Shown here: one piece after another, positions 1-10,037 of the stretch
Layout: each line of letters opens with the position of its first letter
How positions within the stretch are numbered: position 1 is the stretch's first letter
DNA from: Rhodothermales bacterium
GTDB taxonomy: Bacteria; Bacteroidota; Rhodothermia; Rhodothermales; Bin80
Assembly: GCA_012271205.1 (NCBI GenBank)
Contig: JAAXGT010000210.1
Coordinates: 1-37,706, forward strand
Direction of reading: 5' to 3'
DNA: 37,706 nt
Program-made: the position numbers and the translations under genes
The notes under the pieces: model-generated
Database searches by the model: none
Told to the model about the DNA's origin: nothing
The model's input: only the letters and a program-made list of their open reading frames with translations

Positions 1-100
1 CTTCTGGCCCTTTACACCGGCCCGTGCGTCGGGGCGGAACCGGGTCGAGCGATGCTTCGGTCCGCGGACCGAGAAGCGGCTTCGCCGTGGCGTCTTCCCT

Positions 101-247
101 TCCGGGCCGGCTCTGGATCGGCCCCTCCAAGACTCCCTCGAGACCTGCAACGAGCATCCCCGGCCCCTGGTCTGGACGAAGACGGCCGACGAGATGCTCC
201 AGAAAGTCGAGTGGAGCCGGCCGGCACTGGCCGCCGCTTCTGCATAA
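101..247 (+). pseudogene. IS630-family transposase, C-terminal remnant
   Basis: Frame ending at TAA 245-247 reads ...LQDSLETCNEHPRPLVWTKTADEMLQKVEWSRPALAAASA*. The NEHPRPxVWTKTADEiL block is typical of IS630 DDE transposase C-termini. It is not in the supplied ORF list in this frame, and there is no intact transposase. Confidence 0.75.
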
Positions 248-279
248 CCACTATTATGTTCAGGACACTACACTAGGTT

Positions 280-715
280 GTTCCGTGGACGGACATGATC
301 ACGGTTATCAACCCGCTACCAAAGGGAGAAAATGGCCGCCCGCCCATGCCGTTAGAGACCCTGCGGCGCATCTCCTTCATGCAGCAGGGGGTCGGGCATT
401 CGGCCCCGGCCATGTGAGGATGAACTGTACGACCACCGGGCTGTGCGCCTGTGGATATCAATTATGTGCCGGATGAGACAGTTCTTGGCTAGTTTCGTCA
501 TTTGCTGGAGCAAGAGAAGCTCACGGCGAGACTGTTTGCGCTGAGTCGGCCGCTGTTGGAGGATCGCGGGATCAGGGTGAAGCGGGATAAGATGGTAGAT
601 GCCCCCAAATTCAGGCGTCTCCATCGGCGAAGAACAAGGCCAAGCAGCGCGATCCTGAGATGAAACAGACGAAGAGGGGCCGATGCGCTGGATATGAGGT
701 GGCGTAGGTTCCTCC
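280..715 (+). pseudogene. IS5-family transposase remnant, multiply frameshifted
   Basis: Pieces in different frames concatenate to VVPWTDMITVINPLPKGENGRPPMPLETLRRISFMQQGVGHSAPAM / EDELYDHRAVRL / VDINYVPDETVLG*FRHLLEQEKLTARLFALSRPLLEDRG..KMVDA / PSAKNKAKQRDPEMKQTKRG. This matches the canonical IS5 N-terminal layout (GRPPxPLETmLRIhFmQQ, ALYDsraMR, vPDETtilrFRHLLE, iVDATiiaAPSStKNkakqRDPEMkQTkKG). Confidence 0.8.
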
Positions 716-833
716 AGCTTTCTAGACCTAAAACTGTTGAAACGGGCCTGATGAATGCTTTAACTTGCATCTTGTAAAGATTCCTGCGACGCATACTCTT
801 GGTTTGCTAAGTTCCGCTGGATACCCTGATCCC

Positions 834-3800
834 ATGGTGCGGACTATACATCTGTGCCTTCTGGTGCTATTCATGCCTGCTGGATCCGCATTTGCGCAGA
901 CCGGCAAGATAACCGGTCGTGTAACTGACGAAGCGGGAGTCCCGCTACCAGGCGTCAACTTGTTTATTGCTGCCACATCTCAGGGCAGTATTACCGACTT
1001 GGACGGCTACTACGTGATTCTGAATGTCTCTCCCGGTCTGTACAGCCTGCGCGCTTCCTTTATTGGTTTCGGCGCACAGACCGTAGAGAACATACGTGTA
1101 AATATTGAGCAAACCACAACCATCAATTTTGAGCTTCAGGAAGATGCCATCGGGCTGGACGAACTGATTGTCACAGCCGAAATGCCTGTCGTGCAGGCCG
1201 ATGTATCCAACAGCCAACTGAATCTCACGGCCGAGCAGATTGAAGCACTGCCTGTCTCCAGCGTTACCAGTGTGGTGGGCTTGCAAGCCGGGATTCAGGG
1301 GCTTTCCATTCGCGGCAGTGGCTCAGATGAGGTCTCATTTATGGTTAATGGTCTCACATTGCGGGACGAACGCAATAATGCACCCTACACCAGCATTAGC
1401 CTCTCGTCAGTGGAAGAAGTACAAGTGCAGACGGGCGGATTCAATGCAGAATATGGCAACGTTCGGTCGGGCATCATCAACGTTGTGACAAAGGAAGGGA
1501 ATCGTGACCGTTTTACCGGTAGTGTTATCGTCCGGTACAGTACTCCCGCACAGAAGCATTTTGGGCCAGGCGCCGATGACCCTGATTCCTATTGGATTCG
1601 GCCCTTTCTTGACCCGGATGTTGCCTGGGAGGGTACGGAGGCCGGTGGCTGGGATGAATTTACACAGGCACAATATCCCCGTTTCGAGGGCTGGATAGCT
1701 ATTGCTGACGAACGACTTAAGGATGATGATCCCTCAAATGATCTAACGCCCGAAGCACTTCAGCAGGCTTTTTTGTGGCAACACCGGAAGCCTATGAAGA
1801 TTGTCAATCCCGACTACAATATTGATGTTGGCTTTGGTGGACCGGTCCCCTATCTGACCAGGCGCCTTGGCGCGCTGCGCTTTTACGCCTCCGTTCGCTC
1901 TGATCAAAGCATGTACCTCATTCCATTACACACGGATCGGTACAGGGAATGGTCGGGACATCTGAAGATGACCGCGGACCTCAAACCCGGGATGAAGCTT
2001 ACTCTGGAGGGGCTGCGAGGCCGCACTACGGGCACGTCGATCAGCAGAGCTGGACAGCCGGGAATGTTTCGATCTGCCTTCAGCATAGCCAGTCAATTGA
2101 CCCGGGTGAGTTTTATTGACTCACGGATCTATTCCACGGACTACTGGACGCCAACGGAAGTCAACAATGCTATGGGGGGCGCCAAGCTTACACACTCCCT
2201 CAGTCCGGCTACATTCTATGAAATTCGCTTCAACGCATTCCGGTCAAACTATGATACCAATCCCGGACGACTCCGGGACGAAACGCCTGTAGTATTCTTT
2301 GGCGGCGTTGGTTTTGACGAAGCCCCGTTCGGGTTTCAGCCGAAGCCGACGTTTGGCGTGGATGGCATGCGTACAGGGGTGGGAATGAGCAATGCGCGAG
2401 ATACGAGCCTAGTCACGGCCTATAATATCAAAGCAGATCTTACAAGCCAGCTCAACCGGTTCCTCCAGTTCAAGACTGGAATTGAATATAATCTGACAGA
2501 TTCGAAGGTAAACTACGGGCGCTATGACGTATTCTTGCCGAGCGGTAATTCGCACTCCGAATGGGATCGCACACCTGTTCGTGGCGCCGCATACGCCCAA
2601 AGCAAGCTGGAGTTTGCCGGCATGATCACAAACTTGGGCCTTAGGCTGGATTACTTCCATGCTGGTGGTGATTGGTATGTGTTTGATCCCTTCAGCGTAG
2701 CCTTCAGTGCCCGTTTTGCACCCGGCATAGATACACTGCTAACCCAAGCACCTACCCGTCGCATTTTTGCGCTGAGCCCGAGAATGGGGGTTTCTTTCCC
2801 CATCACAGAGTACAGCAAACTCTATTTCAACTACGGGCATTTTCGATCTCTGCCGGATCCGAACAACCTTTTCCTCTTACGCGACTATACGGAAACGGGG
2901 CAAATCAGTCGCGTAGCTGATCCCAACAACCCTTTGCCCAAGACTGTGGCGTATGAACTTGGCTACGAACAGTCGCTGTTTGACCAGTTCCTTATTCGTA
3001 TGGCCGGCTACTACAAGGATGTGTCGCTTCAGCCATATCTCACAGAGTACATTAGCCGGGACGGACAGGTCAACTACGTCATCAGTGAGCCTAATTCTTT
3101 CGAAGATATTCGTGGTTTTGAGTTTACGCTTTCCCGCAACCGGGGGCATTGGGTTCAGGGATTTGTCAACTACACCTATATGGTGTTCACATCCGGGTAT
3201 TTCAGCCTGCGTCGCAACTTCGAAAATCCTACGGCACAACGTGAGTTTGCCGAAAGTGATGCCGAGCGGCGCCGGGCCTCTTCCAGGCCTGTCCCCAGAC
3301 CCTATGCCCGGCTCAACGTGGATCTGCTGACGCCGCGCAATCTGGGTCCAAGACTGGGTTCACATGCCATTCTGGGCGGTTGGCGCATAAGCCTGATTGG
3401 CAGTTGGCAACAGGGAGCGAAATACACTTGGACCGGCGGCGGGGCTGTACCCGGTGTCATTAACAACGTCTCGTTCCGAGATTACTGGAACGCAAACCTG
3501 CGTTTCACCAAGAGTGTGGTATTCGCAGGGCGGCGTGCTCAGTTGTTTGTTGATGTTTTTAATCTGTTTAACAACCGCAGACTTTCCTTCAACGGTTTTG
3601 TGGACGGTAACGACCAGTTATCGTATCTGCGGTCGCTGCATCTTCCCGAATCTGACGACTATCAGACCAATATCCCAGGTACGGACAGGATTGGTGCATA
3701 TCGCTCCTACGATGTGCCGTTTCAGCCGATGGAGCGCATCGCCGCGCGAGAGAATGTGACTGCACCGAAGGCGGGAGTCATTTATTGGGAGTACGACTCA

Positions 3801-3962
3801 CGCCAGTACTTGGAATATCGAAGTGGGGCATGGGGCGCAGCGGATGCGCAGACTGTAGATCAGGTCCTGAAGGACAAGGCGTACATCGATATGCCCAATC
3901 AAAACTTCCTGACGTTTCTCGGCCCGCGGGATATCTACTGGGGAATCAGACTGTCTCTGTAG
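834..3962 (+). CDS. TonB-dependent receptor with N-terminal CarboxypepD-regulatory-like domain
   Basis: ORF 765-3962. The listed 765 start is TTG; ATG 834 gives signal peptide MVRTIHLCLLVLFMPAGSAFAQ. GKITGRVTDEAGVPLPGVNLFI...GSITDLDGYYVILNVSPG is a carboxypeptidase-regulatory-like fold; plug motifs include FMVNGLTLRDERNN and GGFNAEYGNVRSGIINVVTKEG; C-terminal beta-barrel. Confidence 0.93.
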   Translation: MVRTIHLCLLVLFMPAGSAFAQTGKITGRVTDEAGVPLPGVNLFIAATSQGSITDLDGYYVILNVSPGLYSLRASFIGFGAQTVENIRVNIEQTTTINFELQEDAIGLDELIVTAEMPVVQADVSNSQLNLTAEQIEALPVSSVTSVVGLQAGIQGLSIRGSGSDEVSFMVNGLTLRDERNNAPYTSISLSSVEEVQVQTGGFNAEYGNVRSGIINVVTKEGNRDRFTGSVIVRYSTPAQKHFGPGADDPDSYWIRPFLDPDVAWEGTEAGGWDEFTQAQYPRFEGWIAIADERLKDDDPSNDLTPEALQQAFLWQHRKPMKIVNPDYNIDVGFGGPVPYLTRRLGALRFYASVRSDQSMYLIPLHTDRYREWSGHLKMTADLKPGMKLTLEGLRGRTTGTSISRAGQPGMFRSAFSIASQLTRVSFIDSRIYSTDYWTPTEVNNAMGGAKLTHSLSPATFYEIRFNAFRSNYDTNPGRLRDETPVVFFGGVGFDEAPFGFQPKPTFGVDGMRTGVGMSNARDTSLVTAYNIKADLTSQLNRFLQFKTGIEYNLTDSKVNYGRYDVFLPSGNSHSEWDRTPVRGAAYAQSKLEFAGMITNLGLRLDYFHAGGDWYVFDPFSVAFSARFAPGIDTLLTQAPTRRIFALSPRMGVSFPITEYSKLYFNYGHFRSLPDPNNLFLLRDYTETGQISRVADPNNPLPKTVAYELGYEQSLFDQFLIRMAGYYKDVSLQPYLTEYISRDGQVNYVISEPNSFEDIRGFEFTLSRNRGHWVQGFVNYTYMVFTSGYFSLRRNFENPTAQREFAESDAERRRASSRPVPRPYARLNVDLLTPRNLGPRLGSHAILGGWRISLIGSWQQGAKYTWTGGGAVPGVINNVSFRDYWNANLRFTKSVVFAGRRAQLFVDVFNLFNNRRLSFNGFVDGNDQLSYLRSLHLPESDDYQTNIPGTDRIGAYRSYDVPFQPMERIAARENVTAPKAGVIYWEYDSRQYLEYRSGAWGAADAQTVDQVLKDKAYIDMPNQNFLTFLGPRDIYWGIRLSL

Positions 3963-3965
3963 CTC

Positions 3966-6089
3966 ATGATGCAAACGGCTGTGACCAAGATGGTTCGTTG
4001 CATCATGTTTTTGGCATGCGCGCTGGCATTACGCAGCGGCATGACAGTCCAGGCGCAGTTCATCAACAAATGGCTCTCCGCAGGCTCGCTGCACAACTGG
4101 TATTCCGAAATCGGCAGCGAGTGCGAGGGGTGCGGATTTGTGGGTACGCAACAGGATGGTTTGCGGTGGCCGGGCATCTACCGCCTTACGGACATGCAGG
4201 CTGCCAAATCATTGTGGATTGGTGCCATTAATGTGACTGATGAGCTGGGCACTAATTATGCACATCGCGTAGTACACGTGGGACCACGAGTATCGGGCGG
4301 AGGAGAATTCTTCCCGGTGCGGTTTGAGCTTGTAAGCCGGATGGCACCAACAGCTGTCTTTGTGGATGGAGCTATTACTGAGCCTGAAGCGGCCATGGTT
4401 ATTGACTATTCCGATCCGTCAATTGTTAGCGACGCAATGATCGTGAACGAGGTCAATACGCTTCTGGGCATTACGATGGAGCGCAAGATTATGCAGTTCA
4501 GCCAGGAATACCATGACAACTACCACGTCCACGAATACATATTCACCAACACCGGCAATACAGATGGAGATTCGGAGATCGAGCTGCCCGGCCAGACACT
4601 GGAGGGAGTATACTTCTTTTTTCAGTGGCGCCTTTCTGTGGCCAAGGAAACCCGTTATGTAATCGGCAATGGTACAGGCTGGGGGCTTAATGCCATGCTG
4701 GATACGCGCGGAGATGGTGTCAAACCGGATCCCCCGGGAGAGGACTTTCGGGCGCAGTTTGTCTGGCACGGCAAATTTCCGCCCTTTAATGCTTATGACA
4801 ATTTGGGTGGCCCCATCCTTCCGCAGGCGCTGCCCGCGTACAATATCGCACCCACCGATACATTAGGCCGCCTCGGCGCTTCCCAGTTTGTGGGCGTCGT
4901 GACCTTGCATGCAGACACGTCGCCTACGGATCAGACAGATGACCCGAACCAGCCCACCACAACAACTTGGATTGGATCGGATGAGCCTTACACGTCACAA
5001 AATGATGCCTTCAACCCATCCAAAATGGAGGTTGAATATGGTGTCATGGCGCAAGGTCATAAATCACCCCGCCATGCGGACGTGGTTGAGCCTGCCGGAC
5101 TGGAGGGATTTTTGAACCCGGTGGGTGATCCTAGTCTGGGAACGCCCGGCGGCTTTTCCAATGCCAAAGGCTATGGTCCCTACACCTTAGCCCCCGGTGA
5201 AAGCGTGCGCATTCTGCTGGCTGAGGGGGCGGCCGGGCTAAGCCGGGAAGCCAACTTAGCTATCGGGAGGGCTTACAAGGAGTCCGGGGCCAACGATGAG
5301 GCCCTTATTACCTATGAGGTCCATGGCCAGCCTCACACAATGACCAAGAACGAGTGGGTGTTCACGAGTAGGGATTCTCTGTTCCAGATGTTTCGACGAG
5401 CTGTGGCCAATCACGCGTCCAGTTTTGCCATCCCGCGCGCCCCCGCCCCGCCCAGTATCTTTGAGGTCACCGGTGGCGGTGATCGTATAGGCCTATCTTG
5501 GAGGCCCTACGAGACAGAAGCGCTGCCAGAGAGTTGGGAAATTTATCGTGCGCAGGGCCGGTATGACAGTACATATACGCTCGTGCATACTGCCGGGGGG
5601 AGTGAGACCGGCTTTGATGACCGGACCCCCATCCGTGGAATCGACTATTACTACTATATCGTAGCGGTACAGAGCGGAAGCCTTAATGATGGCACGGGAA
5701 TGACACCTGGAGGGCGCTCATTGCGGAGCTCCCGTTATGCCACGCAGACGTATACGCCCACGCGACTGAAAAGGCCGGCCGGGACGTCCCTTTCGGATAT
5801 ACGCATTGTGCCCAACCCGTTCAATATTGAATCGAGCCCGTTTTTACGCTTTCCGGATCAGACCGACAAACTGGCATTCTTCAATATTCCGGGCCGTTGC
5901 AAGATTTCCATTTATACTGATCTGGGCGAATTGGTGGACGAGATTGAGCACACGGATGGCAGTGGAGATGAGTTTTGGGATCACACCACTTCATCCAGGC
6001 AGATTGTAGCCAGCGGTCTCTACATTGCAGTGATCACCGACTTGGACTCCGGCGAAAGGATCATCAAGAAATTCGTCATCATCCGGTAG
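3966..6089 (+). CDS. Secreted protein with T9SS type A-like C-terminal sorting domain
   Basis: ORF starts 3 bp after the TBDR stop. Signal peptide ...CALALRSGMTVQAQ. C-terminus IRIVPNPFNIESS...KISIYTDLGELVDEIEHTDGSGDEFWDHTTSSRQIVASGLYIAVITDLDSGERIIKKFVIIR is typical of a T9SS CTD. Confidence 0.85.
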   Translation: MMQTAVTKMVRCIMFLACALALRSGMTVQAQFINKWLSAGSLHNWYSEIGSECEGCGFVGTQQDGLRWPGIYRLTDMQAAKSLWIGAINVTDELGTNYAHRVVHVGPRVSGGGEFFPVRFELVSRMAPTAVFVDGAITEPEAAMVIDYSDPSIVSDAMIVNEVNTLLGITMERKIMQFSQEYHDNYHVHEYIFTNTGNTDGDSEIELPGQTLEGVYFFFQWRLSVAKETRYVIGNGTGWGLNAMLDTRGDGVKPDPPGEDFRAQFVWHGKFPPFNAYDNLGGPILPQALPAYNIAPTDTLGRLGASQFVGVVTLHADTSPTDQTDDPNQPTTTTWIGSDEPYTSQNDAFNPSKMEVEYGVMAQGHKSPRHADVVEPAGLEGFLNPVGDPSLGTPGGFSNAKGYGPYTLAPGESVRILLAEGAAGLSREANLAIGRAYKESGANDEALITYEVHGQPHTMTKNEWVFTSRDSLFQMFRRAVANHASSFAIPRAPAPPSIFEVTGGGDRIGLSWRPYETEALPESWEIYRAQGRYDSTYTLVHTAGGSETGFDDRTPIRGIDYYYYIVAVQSGSLNDGTGMTPGGRSLRSSRYATQTYTPTRLKRPAGTSLSDIRIVPNPFNIESSPFLRFPDQTDKLAFFNIPGRCKISIYTDLGELVDEIEHTDGSGDEFWDHTTSSRQIVASGLYIAVITDLDSGERIIKKFVIIR

Positions 6090-6097
6090 TGGGGAGA

Positions 6098-7099
6098 ATG
6101 AAGCCATTGCTTTACATAATGCTCCTTATGCCGCTTGCTGCACCCAGTGCTACAGCGCAGCAAAAGAAGCTTGCTCAGACGGGAATGAAATTCTTGGCCG
6201 TTTCAGTGGATCCACGTGCCGCGGGTTTGGGAGATGCTTTGACTGCGGTTGAGCATGGATCGGCATCTCTGTTTTACAATCCAGGTGGGATGGCATGGCA
6301 GAAGAGCAATCTGGACATAATGTTGGGCCAGACCCAATGGATTGCCGAAATCGACTATTCAATGGGTAGCATCGCTTTTCGCCCGGGGCGAGGGCGTTTG
6401 GGGGTGATCGGCTTTTCCTTCGTGATAGTGGATTACGGCGATTTGGAAGAAACCATTCGCTTTAATAACGAACAGGGATTTCTCGATGTCGGGACCTTTT
6501 CGCCATCGGCGTGGAGCTTTGGCGTAGGGTATGCCCGCACCCTGTCGGATCGGTTTTCTGTGGGCGCACAGCTCAAGTGGGCCAACCAGTACTTGGGAAA
6601 TTCGGTGGTCGGGTTGGGTGAAAACTCGGAATACGTTCGCGAAAAGGTCGAAGAGCGCGTACTGGCGTATGACTTTGGTGTGCTCTACAAAACAGGCTTC
6701 CGGAGTCTGAATTTTGCAGTCAGCGCCCGCAACTTTGCTCCCGAATTCACCTTCAGTGAGGAAAGTGTCGCACTGCCGCTTACGCTCCGTATTGGCGTGT
6801 CAATGGACATGATGGATCTCATTGACCGGGGATCCACCATGCATCAGCTCTTGCTTTCGGTTGACGCAGCCAATCCGCGTGATTATTCCGAGCAGATAAA
6901 AGTTGGCACGGAGTACATTTTCGTGGACACGTTTGTGATTCGAGCGGGCTATACTTTTCCGACAGATGAGCAGGGCTTGAGTCTTGGTCTGGGGCTGAGG
7001 CAGTCGCTTAGGCGGTTTGGCTTTGGGGCGGATTATTCGTTTACTGATTTTGGCATTTTTTCCAATGTGCAACGTCTCGCCATCCGGTTTTCGCTGTAG
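6098..7099 (+). CDS. PorV/PorQ (UPF0164)-like outer membrane beta-barrel protein
   Basis: ATG 6098 gives MKPLLYIMLLMPLAAPSATAQ signal peptide. Then GMKFLAVSVDPRAAGLGDALTAVEHGSASLFYNPGGMAWQ, the PorV/UPF0164 signature; C-terminal FGFGADYSFTDFGIFSNVQRLAIRFSL. Confidence 0.85.
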   Translation: MKPLLYIMLLMPLAAPSATAQQKKLAQTGMKFLAVSVDPRAAGLGDALTAVEHGSASLFYNPGGMAWQKSNLDIMLGQTQWIAEIDYSMGSIAFRPGRGRLGVIGFSFVIVDYGDLEETIRFNNEQGFLDVGTFSPSAWSFGVGYARTLSDRFSVGAQLKWANQYLGNSVVGLGENSEYVREKVEERVLAYDFGVLYKTGFRSLNFAVSARNFAPEFTFSEESVALPLTLRIGVSMDMMDLIDRGSTMHQLLLSVDAANPRDYSEQIKVGTEYIFVDTFVIRAGYTFPTDEQGLSLGLGLRQSLRRFGFGADYSFTDFGIFSNVQRLAIRFSL

Positions 7100-7103
7100 A
7101 GCT

Positions 7104-8285
7104 TTGCACTACCTGCCGCTAATTGGCGTCCTATGCATTTCGCTGCTTTCCGGCTGTGATTCCGGGACGGCGCCGAGTATCTACGATCCGGACCGCACGA
7201 GTCTGCCTGATCCCATCATCGACAGTGTGGCACCTGATGGCAGCGCTCTGGCTGGCGTGGATATGGTTACCATCACAGGTAACAATTTTTCATCGCAGCC
7301 CACAGAAAATCTGGTATACTTCGGCGATGCGCGGAGTGAGGTGACGGGGGCTTCTCCTACCCAATTACACTTAGTAGCACCGAACAAGCCGCTTCCGGAG
7401 TTGATGCTTCGCGTTTCGGTTATCGGAGCGGAGAACTTCAGCAACAGCGTACCCTATAAGCTGGAGCCCCCCTTCGTGGAGTTTGGAGACGTACGCGATT
7501 TTGAAAATGTGTATGGCATAGCCACGGATATGGAGGGTAACGTATATGTGTCATTTGTGGCTCATGATCTCCCCGTTGGCATTACGCGCATTACCCCGGA
7601 TGGCGAACGCAGCGAGTTCGTCAGCTCACGCTTCTTCTGGACGGACTTGGACATAGGCCTTGACGGTTACCTGTATGCCGTCCGTTCCGTCCGGGCCCTT
7701 TTTCGCTTCCAAGAGGGATCCAGTCAGGAAGTATTTGCCGTGATCCCGAATACTGCAACCAAGTTGACTACGATTGCCATCGATGAGAATGGTCGAGTAT
7801 GGGCTGCCGGTAATAATTCGGAAATCTACTCGATTTCGCCGGACAAAACCGTGTCAGCCTATGGATTTGAATCGGACATTCGGGATTTGGCTTTGTTTGG
7901 AAACCATCTTTATGTTGCTGGTTTGAGAGGTGGCAGTAGCAAGGTTTGGCGCTTTCGCATTAATTCGGACGGCGAGTTGGAATCACCGGAAGAAGTGTTT
8001 GACGTTAGCGCTTTTAGCGGAAGAGAGGCCTTGGCTCTGGCTATCACCACTTCTGGACATCTGTATATTGGTACCGATGCCGATGATCCTATAATTGTGG
8101 TAGATCCGGACGGGAAAGGGGAGGCACTATACCCTGGTGTGCTGTCACAGTCGGTCCGGCAGTTTGCGTGGGGGCCACTCGGCTATTTGTTTGCTGCGAC
8201 GAATCGCACGGGAATATCTGCAGCCGGGATTATTCGTATTACTACGCGCCGACTCGGCAGCGGGAAACTTTCCATCGGGACTTAG
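7104..8285 (+). CDS. Lipoprotein with IPT/TIG domain and NHL/SMP-30-like beta-propeller
   Basis: ORF 7017-8285. A likely TTG start at 7104 gives MHYLPLIGVLCISLLSGCDS with lipobox LLSGC. IPDSV..GSALAGVDMVTITGNNFSSQPTENLVYFGDARSEV is TIG-like, followed by propeller-type repeats (GNVYVSFV, GYLYAVRSV, GRVWAAGN, GHLYIGT). Confidence 0.75.
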   Translation: MHYLPLIGVLCISLLSGCDSGTAPSIYDPDRTSLPDPIIDSVAPDGSALAGVDMVTITGNNFSSQPTENLVYFGDARSEVTGASPTQLHLVAPNKPLPELMLRVSVIGAENFSNSVPYKLEPPFVEFGDVRDFENVYGIATDMEGNVYVSFVAHDLPVGITRITPDGERSEFVSSRFFWTDLDIGLDGYLYAVRSVRALFRFQEGSSQEVFAVIPNTATKLTTIAIDENGRVWAAGNNSEIYSISPDKTVSAYGFESDIRDLALFGNHLYVAGLRGGSSKVWRFRINSDGELESPEEVFDVSAFSGREALALAITTSGHLYIGTDADDPIIVVDPDGKGEALYPGVLSQSVRQFAWGPLGYLFAATNRTGISAAGIIRITTRRLGSGKLSIGT

Positions 8286-8344
8286 CATAGATCCAAATCC
8301 AAGACGCATTTTCTCACAGCCTTGAAACCAAACTCCTTGATACT

Positions 8345-9706
8345 ATGACTCGGAAAACGTTTCTATTCGCCTTGGCTTTCGTCATTTCTGGAACAGCACA
8401 TGCGCAGTCATGGATGGACATGGGGCCGTTTCCAGACTCAACTACTTTTTGGAGATCAACACACGGTGTAGCGGTGGATGTGCAGGACAAGGTGTGGATT
8501 TCACAATACTATCCAGAACCGTGGATTCTTCCAAACGGTGACACATTGAAAGATGCTAATGGCGAGCGTATACGGACCAGTGCCATTCACGTCTTCAATC
8601 CCGATGGTACCACAGCGATGGAGCCTATTCGTTCGTTCGCATTCGGAGGTACCACAGATACACTGTATTGGGATGCGAAAGACGGCCCGCGGAGGGATAT
8701 TCGAGGCCTTAGGCGGGATCACAATGGAGATATCATTGTGGTCGTTGGTTCGTCAGCCAGTCTAATGATGCGACTTAACCATATGACGGGTGAAGTCATG
8801 AATAAAGTCGATCTTGGCATTGGCTCTCCAGCTGCACCAGGAATCGATGGCGCGGGTAACATATATGTGGCGCCCGTAGTTGGCAGCGCAGGTCCAATCA
8901 GCTATTATAGCGCTGATTTTCAACCGTTAGGTGTTGTAGCCGAAGAAACACCAGGGATTGGAAGAACGCTGGAGGTGACGGCAGACGGCAATACCGTGTA
9001 CTGGTCGCCATTCACGTTGCTCTATACCGTTAAGTACCAGCGTCCAGACGAGTTTTCTGCGTTTGATTCGGCCGGGATCGTACATCATGGCCTCATTGCC
9101 GAGTCCAGTGTTCGCCATCCAACCACCGGACACGTCTGGCTCGGACATTCGATAGCGGGATCTCTTTCACTGATAGATACCACACGATTTGGAGATCCAA
9201 GTACATTGCTTACCTGGTACGCAATCGATCCAACAACCGACGAGATTGTGGATAGCTTGAACTTTGGCCTGCACCAAGATTTCGGGATTCAAAAGACGCG
9301 CGCGATCGGATTTTCATCGGACGGGACTGTAGCCTATGCTGGCTTATTTGATATTGAAGCAATGGATCCACGTGGATTTCCGGTCAAGAAGCTTGTGCGT
9401 AGCACTGCGGGAAACATTGAACGGGACCCATTTGAAATTCCGCAACGATTTACGCTGTCACAAAACTACCCGAACCCGTTCAACCCGCAAACCAAGATCG
9501 AATTTGAACTCAAGGATGCCGGATTGACCAGACTTACGGTTTATGACCTGCTTGGAAGAGAGGTGTCCACGCTTGTCGATGAGCACCTGAGTGTGGGCAA
9601 GTACACGGCTACATTTACGGCGGCAAATCTGCCGTCCGGAACGTACCTCTACCAGTTGGAAGTAACTGGCCAGCGGCTTACGGGTAAAATGCTGCTTGTA
9701 AAGTAG
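8345..9706 (+). CDS. Secreted beta-propeller protein with T9SS type A sorting domain
   Basis: Signal peptide MTRKTFLFALAFVISGTAHAQ. C-terminus FTLSQNYPNPFNPQTKIEFELKDAGLTRLTVYDLLGREVSTLVDEHLSVGKYTATFTAANLPSGTYLYQLEVTGQRLTGKMLLVK is a textbook CTD. Confidence 0.9.
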   Translation: MTRKTFLFALAFVISGTAHAQSWMDMGPFPDSTTFWRSTHGVAVDVQDKVWISQYYPEPWILPNGDTLKDANGERIRTSAIHVFNPDGTTAMEPIRSFAFGGTTDTLYWDAKDGPRRDIRGLRRDHNGDIIVVVGSSASLMMRLNHMTGEVMNKVDLGIGSPAAPGIDGAGNIYVAPVVGSAGPISYYSADFQPLGVVAEETPGIGRTLEVTADGNTVYWSPFTLLYTVKYQRPDEFSAFDSAGIVHHGLIAESSVRHPTTGHVWLGHSIAGSLSLIDTTRFGDPSTLLTWYAIDPTTDEIVDSLNFGLHQDFGIQKTRAIGFSSDGTVAYAGLFDIEAMDPRGFPVKKLVRSTAGNIERDPFEIPQRFTLSQNYPNPFNPQTKIEFELKDAGLTRLTVYDLLGREVSTLVDEHLSVGKYTATFTAANLPSGTYLYQLEVTGQRLTGKMLLVK

Positions 9707-9724
9707 CGATAGTGGGTTGAGCGC

Positions 9725-9757
9725 AATGGGGGGCACCCGCGGGTGCCCTCCATTTTT
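9725..9757 (+). terminator. Rho-independent terminator of the plus-strand operon
   Basis: AATGGGGGGCACCCGCGGGTGCCCTCCATTTTT: perfect palindrome GGGCACCCGCGGGTGCCC (9731-9748), stem extendable outward, followed by a T-run, about 20 bp after the stop at 9706. Confidence 0.85.
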
Positions 9758-10037
9758 GGAGGCTCATGGCCATGCAATCACTATATCAACTGACCCGTCC
9801 GCGCAGCCCACAGAGATAATTGCAAAGTTCCGGTCAAACAGGTTGTCTGACATGGTCACTGAGACTGCGAATCCTGAATGTCAGCAAGTGAAGTGATTTC
9901 GCACAAGACTTGCTCGAAATTGAGAAATCCATTCCTGACTTCGACGGTTTGGTGGCCATAGAATGCCGGGATTTGCCGTTTGGCGGCCGTAGGGGGCCGT
10001 TTTTGTTGGACACCCGGGAAAATTGAACACTACTAGG

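Noticed and set aside
737-765. TTGAAA-17 bp-TTAACT as a promoter for the first TBDR
   Set aside because: The -10 matches consensus poorly (3/6); too weak to call as a feature.
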